A stretch of 19,998 nucleotides of DNA from JBJFGR01 sp051892875 (GTDB lineage Bacteria > Pseudomonadota > Gammaproteobacteria > Enterobacterales > Succinivibrionaceae), in assembly GCA_051892875.1 (NCBI GenBank), contig JBJFGR010000030.1:1-19998 (forward strand). The letters run 5' to 3'. A program made the position numbers and the translations under genes. Under the pieces are notes generated by a model. It was not told the origin of the DNA, made no database searches, and saw nothing but the letters and a program-made list of their open reading frames with translations. Positions 16,535 through 19,998 of the stretch are shown here, piece by piece (positions within the stretch are counted from its first letter, which is position 1; each line of letters starts with the position of its first letter).

Positions 16535-17005
16535 TTATTCTCTATGATATGGATGATTAGCTGTTATACTCCATGCTCTATAGAGACTTTCAGCTATGAC
16601 AATTCTTACTATTGGGTGAGGTAGCGTTAGAGGAGATAGAGACCAACTTTTTTCTGCTAGTTTTTTACATGCAGGTGCCAACCCTTCTGGACCGCCTACT
16701 AAAAGAGCTACATCTCTACCACTCATTTTCCAACTAGCTAATTCTTGAGCTAACTCGAGGGTATTATACATTTTACCTGGAATATCTAATGTTACAACCA
16801 AAGCACCTTTGGGAATAGCTTGTATCATTAGTTCTCCTTCATGATTAGTTATACGCTCTATATCAGCGTTTTTTCCTCGTTTTCCAGCTGGAATTTCAAT
16901 TAATTCTAATGATACATCCTTTGGAAATCTTTTTGAATATTCTTTGAATCCTTCTTCAACAAAGTTTGGCATCTTTGTGCCAACTGCAATTAGGTAAATT
17001 TTCAT
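16535..17005 (-). CDS. rlmH: 23S rRNA (pseudouridine1915-N3)-methyltransferase RlmH
   Basis: SPOUT-class methyltransferase that modifies pseudouridine 1915 in helix 69 of 23S rRNA. The 156-residue product (E. coli 155) carries the knot region LVGGPEGLAPACK and the strongly conserved C-terminus SLYRAWSITANHPYHRE. I chose the ATG at 17005, preceded by GGGA with six bases between; a GTG at 17017 would add four residues and contains that Shine-Dalgarno. It opens the rlmH-mrdA-rodA-mltB block. Its usual upstream neighbour rsfS is replaced by divergent pdxB. Confidence 0.96.
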   Translation of the reverse strand: MKIYLIAVGTKMPNFVEEGFKEYSKRFPKDVSLELIEIPAGKRGKNADIERITNHEGELMIQAIPKGALVVTLDIPGKMYNTLELAQELASWKMSGRDVALLVGGPEGLAPACKKLAEKSWSLSPLTLPHPIVRIVIAESLYRAWSITANHPYHRE

Positions 17006-17032
17006 CACAAGTCCCACTATAAAGTTTTATTA

Positions 17033-17062
17033 ATTATAACATAATAATTTTTAAAAAAAATA
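17033..17062 (-). promoter_or_regulatory. Probable promoter of the rlmH-mrdA-rodA-mltB operon
   Basis: A perfect TATAAT reads on the minus strand at 17038-17033, about 28 bases before the rlmH ATG. The region where a -35 would fall is only A/T-rich (TATTTT or ATTTTT), so recognition would rely on the -10. Its position between divergent genes supports it. Confidence 0.5.
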
Positions 17063-17099
17063 AGAAGAAATTCTTATATAACCTTATATTTGGTATAAT
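17061..17099 (+). promoter_or_regulatory. Probable promoter of the pdxB-usg operon
   Basis: TATAAT at 17094-17099 is immediately preceded by TGG, an extended -10, about 38 bases before the pdxB ATG. TTCTTA at 17071-17076 stands 17 bases upstream as a weak -35. A short inverted repeat, TAAGAA/TTCTTA (17061-17066 with 17071-17076, GAAA loop), overlaps the -35 and lies between the two divergent promoters, so a shared operator is possible but unproven. Confidence 0.6.
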
Positions 17100-17136
17100 G
17101 CAGATAGAAAATTATTAATCTTTATGGTGCAAAAAA

Positions 17137-18282
17137 ATGAAAATATTAGCTGATGAGAATATGCCTTATGCAGAATATCTTTTTAGTCAATTTGGTAATG
17201 TAGTTTTAAAGCATGGTAGATACATAGTTCCAGAAGATTTAATTGATGTTGATATACTAATGGTTCGTTCCATTACTAAGGTAAATCCTAAATTATTAAG
17301 TAAAGCAAATAAATTATGTGTAGTAGGAACTGCTACAGCAGGATTTGACCATATAGATATTGATTATCTTTATAAAAAAGGGATTTCTTATACTAATTCA
17401 CAAGGTTGTAATAAAATCAGCGTAGGGGAATATGTATTATCATCTCTTTTGTTTTTAGGTAATAAATATCATTTAGATTTATCAAAATTAAGTATAGGGA
17501 TTATTGGTGACGGATGTACAGGTTCAGAAGTTGCAAAAAGATGTAATGCTTTAGGTATGAATATTTTATCTTGTGATCCTTATAGAGAAGGTTGTTCTAC
17601 TGTAGGAATGCAGTATGTTTCATTTGAAGAAACATTAAAAGCGGATATTTTAACATTTCATGTACCATTGACAGTAGAATCTGATTATCCCACATATCAT
17701 ATGATGTCTAAAAATACTCTAAATGCTTTTGGGGTAACAGCAACTACTGCACATCCTAAATTTATAATAAATGCTAGTAGAGGGGAAGTTATATCAGACT
17801 TAGATTTGTTAGACACTTTGAAGAGTAACCCTAATGTTCATTTAATTAAAGATGTATGGGAAGGAGAACCGAATATAAATTGTAAGGAACTTATAAAGTA
17901 TGCTGATATTGCAACCCCTCATATTGCAGGATATGCCTATGAAGCAAAATGTCGTGGTACTTATATGCTTTATGAGTTTTTATGCAACAAATTTGGTCAA
18001 AATGATAAAATATCTTTTGCGTCATTATTAAAGCAAAGCCCAATAAGAGAATTAACTATATCTGATACTTTTGATCAATCGGTTTTACGTAGAATTGTTA
18101 ATTTAGTTTACGATGTAAATAGGGATAGTGAAATCTTTAAGACCTGGTTTAAAGATGGGGAAAGTTTTGATAATATGCGTAAAAATTATGAAGAGCGTAG
18201 AGAATTAAGTAGTATTTCTATAAAAGGGATAACGAATTCTTTATTAGCTCAAAAATTACATGAACTAGGTTTTTTTGTTTAA
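17137..18282 (+). CDS. pdxB: Erythronate-4-phosphate dehydrogenase
   Basis: Oxidises 4-phosphoerythronate in the DXP-dependent pyridoxal 5'-phosphate pathway; cytoplasmic. The 381-residue product begins MKILADENMPYAE, typical of PdxB. The NAD-binding loop is GDGCTG at 124-129, which keeps the GxGxxG pattern but not the usual GxGNVG wording. The catalytic trio of the D-2-hydroxyacid dehydrogenase family appears as R215 in INASRG, E244 in WEGEP and H262 in TPHIAGY. The C-terminal PdxB dimerisation segment follows after about residue 290. It is divergent from rlmH and sits 23 bases before usg, as in E. coli. Confidence 0.95.
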   Translation: MKILADENMPYAEYLFSQFGNVVLKHGRYIVPEDLIDVDILMVRSITKVNPKLLSKANKLCVVGTATAGFDHIDIDYLYKKGISYTNSQGCNKISVGEYVLSSLLFLGNKYHLDLSKLSIGIIGDGCTGSEVAKRCNALGMNILSCDPYREGCSTVGMQYVSFEETLKADILTFHVPLTVESDYPTYHMMSKNTLNAFGVTATTAHPKFIINASRGEVISDLDLLDTLKSNPNVHLIKDVWEGEPNINCKELIKYADIATPHIAGYAYEAKCRGTYMLYEFLCNKFGQNDKISFASLLKQSPIRELTISDTFDQSVLRRIVNLVYDVNRDSEIFKTWFKDGESFDNMRKNYEERRELSSISIKGITNSLLAQKLHELGFFV

Positions 18283-18305
18283 TAGAATATAAGAGATGTT
18301 AAAAA

Positions 18306-19310
18306 ATGTCCCAAATTAAGTTAGCGATTTTAGGTTTTAATACAGATATTAGTAAAGCTTTATTTGAAGCAATGGAAAATAAATCTTTGCCAATAGAAGA
18401 AATTTTTCCTCTTTCATATAAATACGAAGATTATGAAGCAACATCTATTTTAGGCAGAAATTATTTAATTCAACATCCTGATAATTTTGATTATAGTGAA
18501 GCTAACATATTACTAGTTATTGGTAATACTGCCGATGCTCCGAAAGTTATAGCAAAGGCTAGAAAGGAAAATGCTTTAATCATTGATATAAGTAATAATT
18601 TATCCTTACAAAACAATAATTCTTATATTTACATTGATGGCTTTAATAAAAGAGAACTAGAAGATGCTTTTTTAGATAAGCATATAATTCCAATGGGATC
18701 TGTTGCTACAATGTTATCTTTTATTTTAAAACCTATAATAGATAATTTTGGATTAAATGATGCTATTATCAATGTAATGGAAGCTGCTTCTGGTTTAGGT
18801 GAAGATGGTACAGCAGAATTAGGAAGAGAAACCATAGCTCTCTTAAATATGCACGATATTCAACCGAGATTATTTAGTTCTCAAATGGCATTTAATATAC
18901 ATACAGCTATTGGGGAAGTAATGGCAGATGGTTCCACTTCTCATGAAAATGAAGTTTTAAATCAATTATCAAAAGTTATAGGTGATAAAGTTGATACCAT
19001 TTCTTATACCTCAATGTTAGTACCAGTGTTTTATGGTCATACAACAACATTGACTGTGATGGTTAATCAAGATATTTCAATTAATGATTTCATTCAAGTG
19101 TTAGAAGATACTGGTGTTATAGAAGTTATTGATGACGAAGAAGTAACTCCTGCAAAGTTTGGTGTAAATGAAGATAAGATTATAGTATCAAGAATTAGAC
19201 AAGATAAGCATAATCCAAAAAAATTCACTTTAATAGCAGTAATGGATAATGCGCGTCGTGGTCAAGCATTAAATTGCTTGGGCGTTTTAGAAAATTTTGC
19301 ACTTAGATAA
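18306..19310 (+). CDS. usg: Usg-like protein, catalytically degenerate aspartate-semialdehyde dehydrogenase paralogue
   Basis: The 334-residue product has the aspartate-semialdehyde dehydrogenase fold: a Rossmann-like N-terminal part, a long dimerisation segment, and PVFYGH (245-250), normal for the family. Two key features are missing. The nucleotide loop reads GFNTDIS (10-16) instead of GATGxVG, and the active-site PNC motif reads PMGS (129-132), so there is no catalytic cysteine. E. coli Usg has the same type of replacement (PDS) and also follows pdxB, so this is Usg and not Asd. Its function is not known to me. It starts 23 bases after pdxB. Confidence 0.88.
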   Translation: MSQIKLAILGFNTDISKALFEAMENKSLPIEEIFPLSYKYEDYEATSILGRNYLIQHPDNFDYSEANILLVIGNTADAPKVIAKARKENALIIDISNNLSLQNNNSYIYIDGFNKRELEDAFLDKHIIPMGSVATMLSFILKPIIDNFGLNDAIINVMEAASGLGEDGTAELGRETIALLNMHDIQPRLFSSQMAFNIHTAIGEVMADGSTSHENEVLNQLSKVIGDKVDTISYTSMLVPVFYGHTTTLTVMVNQDISINDFIQVLEDTGVIEVIDDEEVTPAKFGVNEDKIIVSRIRQDKHNPKKFTLIAVMDNARRGQALNCLGVLENFALR

Positions 19311-19324
19311 TATTGGGTTATTTT

Positions 19325-19998
19325 ATGAGTTTTTTTAAATATATTGTAAGTGTTTGTTTATTACTCTGTACAACTTATACTCATGCTATTACGTATAAAG
19401 TGCCTGTAGATGGAAGTAGATTAGTTGGTGAATTAGATATAGTTACTGTACCTGGTGGAAATACATCTTTGGAAGCAATAGCTGCAAAGTATCAAATGGG
19501 GTTAAGTAATATGTTAGAGGCGAATCCTAAGGTAGATCCTTATTCACCTACACCTGGTACGAAGTTAATTATACCTCATCAATTAATATTACCAGATACA
19601 GTGCATGAAGGTATTATCATAAATAGTGCTGAAATGAGACTTTATTATTATCATGATGGACTTGTGGATGTATTACCTATTGGTATTGGTCAATTAGGTA
19701 AGGATACTCCAGTTGATTGGGTTACAAAAGTAGAGCGTAAGAAAGATGGGCCAACATGGACACCAACAGCTGCAACTAGAGCAGAATATGCAGCTCAAGG
19801 CGAAATTCTTCCAGCTGTTGTTCCTGCTGGTAAAGATAATCCTATGGGATTATATGCTCTTTACGTAGGTAGACTTTATGCTATTCATGGTACTAATGCA
19901 AACTTTGGGATTGGGTTAAGAGTCAGTCATGGTTGTATACGTTTAAGAGATGAGGACATAAAATATTTATTTGAAAATGTTCCAGTAAAAACAAGAGT
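19325..19998 (+). CDS. L,D-transpeptidase (ErfK/YbiS/YcfS/YnhG family), partial at window edge
   Basis: Periplasmic enzyme that makes 3-3 cross-links in peptidoglycan or attaches Braun lipoprotein; which of these cannot be told. The visible 224 residues start with a signal peptide, probably cut after Ala21 (THA|ITY), then a LysM-like region with SLEAIAAKYQMGLSNMLEANP and a following VDPYSPTPGTKLIIP (about 47-84), then the YkuD catalytic domain with H188 of the IHGT motif and the SHGCIRL motif (S201 to L207, nucleophile C204). The ATG lies 14 bases after the usg stop; the Shine-Dalgarno is weak. The frame is open to the end of the window, so the C-terminus is missing. truA or fimV is more usual after usg. 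Confidence 0.93.
   Translation, partial: MSFFKYIVSVCLLLCTTYTHAITYKVPVDGSRLVGELDIVTVPGGNTSLEAIAAKYQMGLSNMLEANPKVDPYSPTPGTKLIIPHQLILPDTVHEGIIINSAEMRLYYYHDGLVDVLPIGIGQLGKDTPVDWVTKVERKKDGPTWTPTAATRAEYAAQGEILPAVVPAGKDNPMGLYALYVGRLYAIHGTNANFGIGLRVSHGCIRLRDEDIKYLFENVPVKTR

Overview
The window is an ordinary chromosomal stretch of an AT-rich (roughly one third G+C by eye) gammaproteobacterium. The assignment rests on the usg gene next to pdxB, on RlmH, LeuS, RodA and PNPase sequences that resemble the E. coli proteins closely, and on a lipoprotein/LPS-transport gene (lptE) between leuS and holA. The low G+C, sugar transporter and compact operons would suit a host-associated fermenter such as a Succinivibrionaceae relative, but that family name is a guess. 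I see no rRNA, tRNA, insertion sequence, phage gene, CRISPR array or defence system.

Layout. (1) 50-2539, + strand: pnp, with an unusually long acidic tail, closed by a clear terminator. (2) 2540-2956: an AT-rich spacer full of short inverted repeats, leading into a lone AraE/GalP-type sugar:H+ symporter (2957-4372). (3) 4373-4631: convergent spacer with a strong bidirectional terminator and a doubtful 19-codon ORF. (4) 4632-17005, all on the minus strand and read right to left: rlmH-mrdA(PBP2)-rodA-mltB, ending in a textbook terminator; then an EAL-HDOD signalling gene on its own; then leuS-lptE-holA-nadD-rlpA, most of these genes overlapping or nearly touching. (5) 17137-19998, + strand: pdxB-usg-L,D-transpeptidase, the last gene cut by the window edge; it diverges from rlmH across a 131-base region holding a promoter for each side.

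How the parts work together. The minus-strand genes are the familiar gammaproteobacterial 'leuS to rlpA' neighbourhood, but permuted: the usual order is leuS-lptE-holA-nadD-rsfS-rlmH-mrdA-rodA-(mltB)-rlpA, while here the rlmH-to-mltB half lies upstream of leuS, rlpA is fused to the end of the nadD block, rsfS is absent from the junction, and an EAL-HDOD gene sits in the seam. PBP2 and RodA form the elongation peptidoglycan synthase; MltB and RlpA are lytic transglycosylases; the right-hand L,D-transpeptidase also acts on peptidoglycan; LptE belongs to the LPS export machine. NadD and PdxB make NAD and pyridoxal phosphate precursors.

I did not find a convincing previously undescribed system. 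The most useful leads are the permuted cluster with its missing rsfS, the PNPase and LptE low-complexity tails, a long inverted repeat upstream of the EAL-HDOD gene, and the hairpin-rich spacers.
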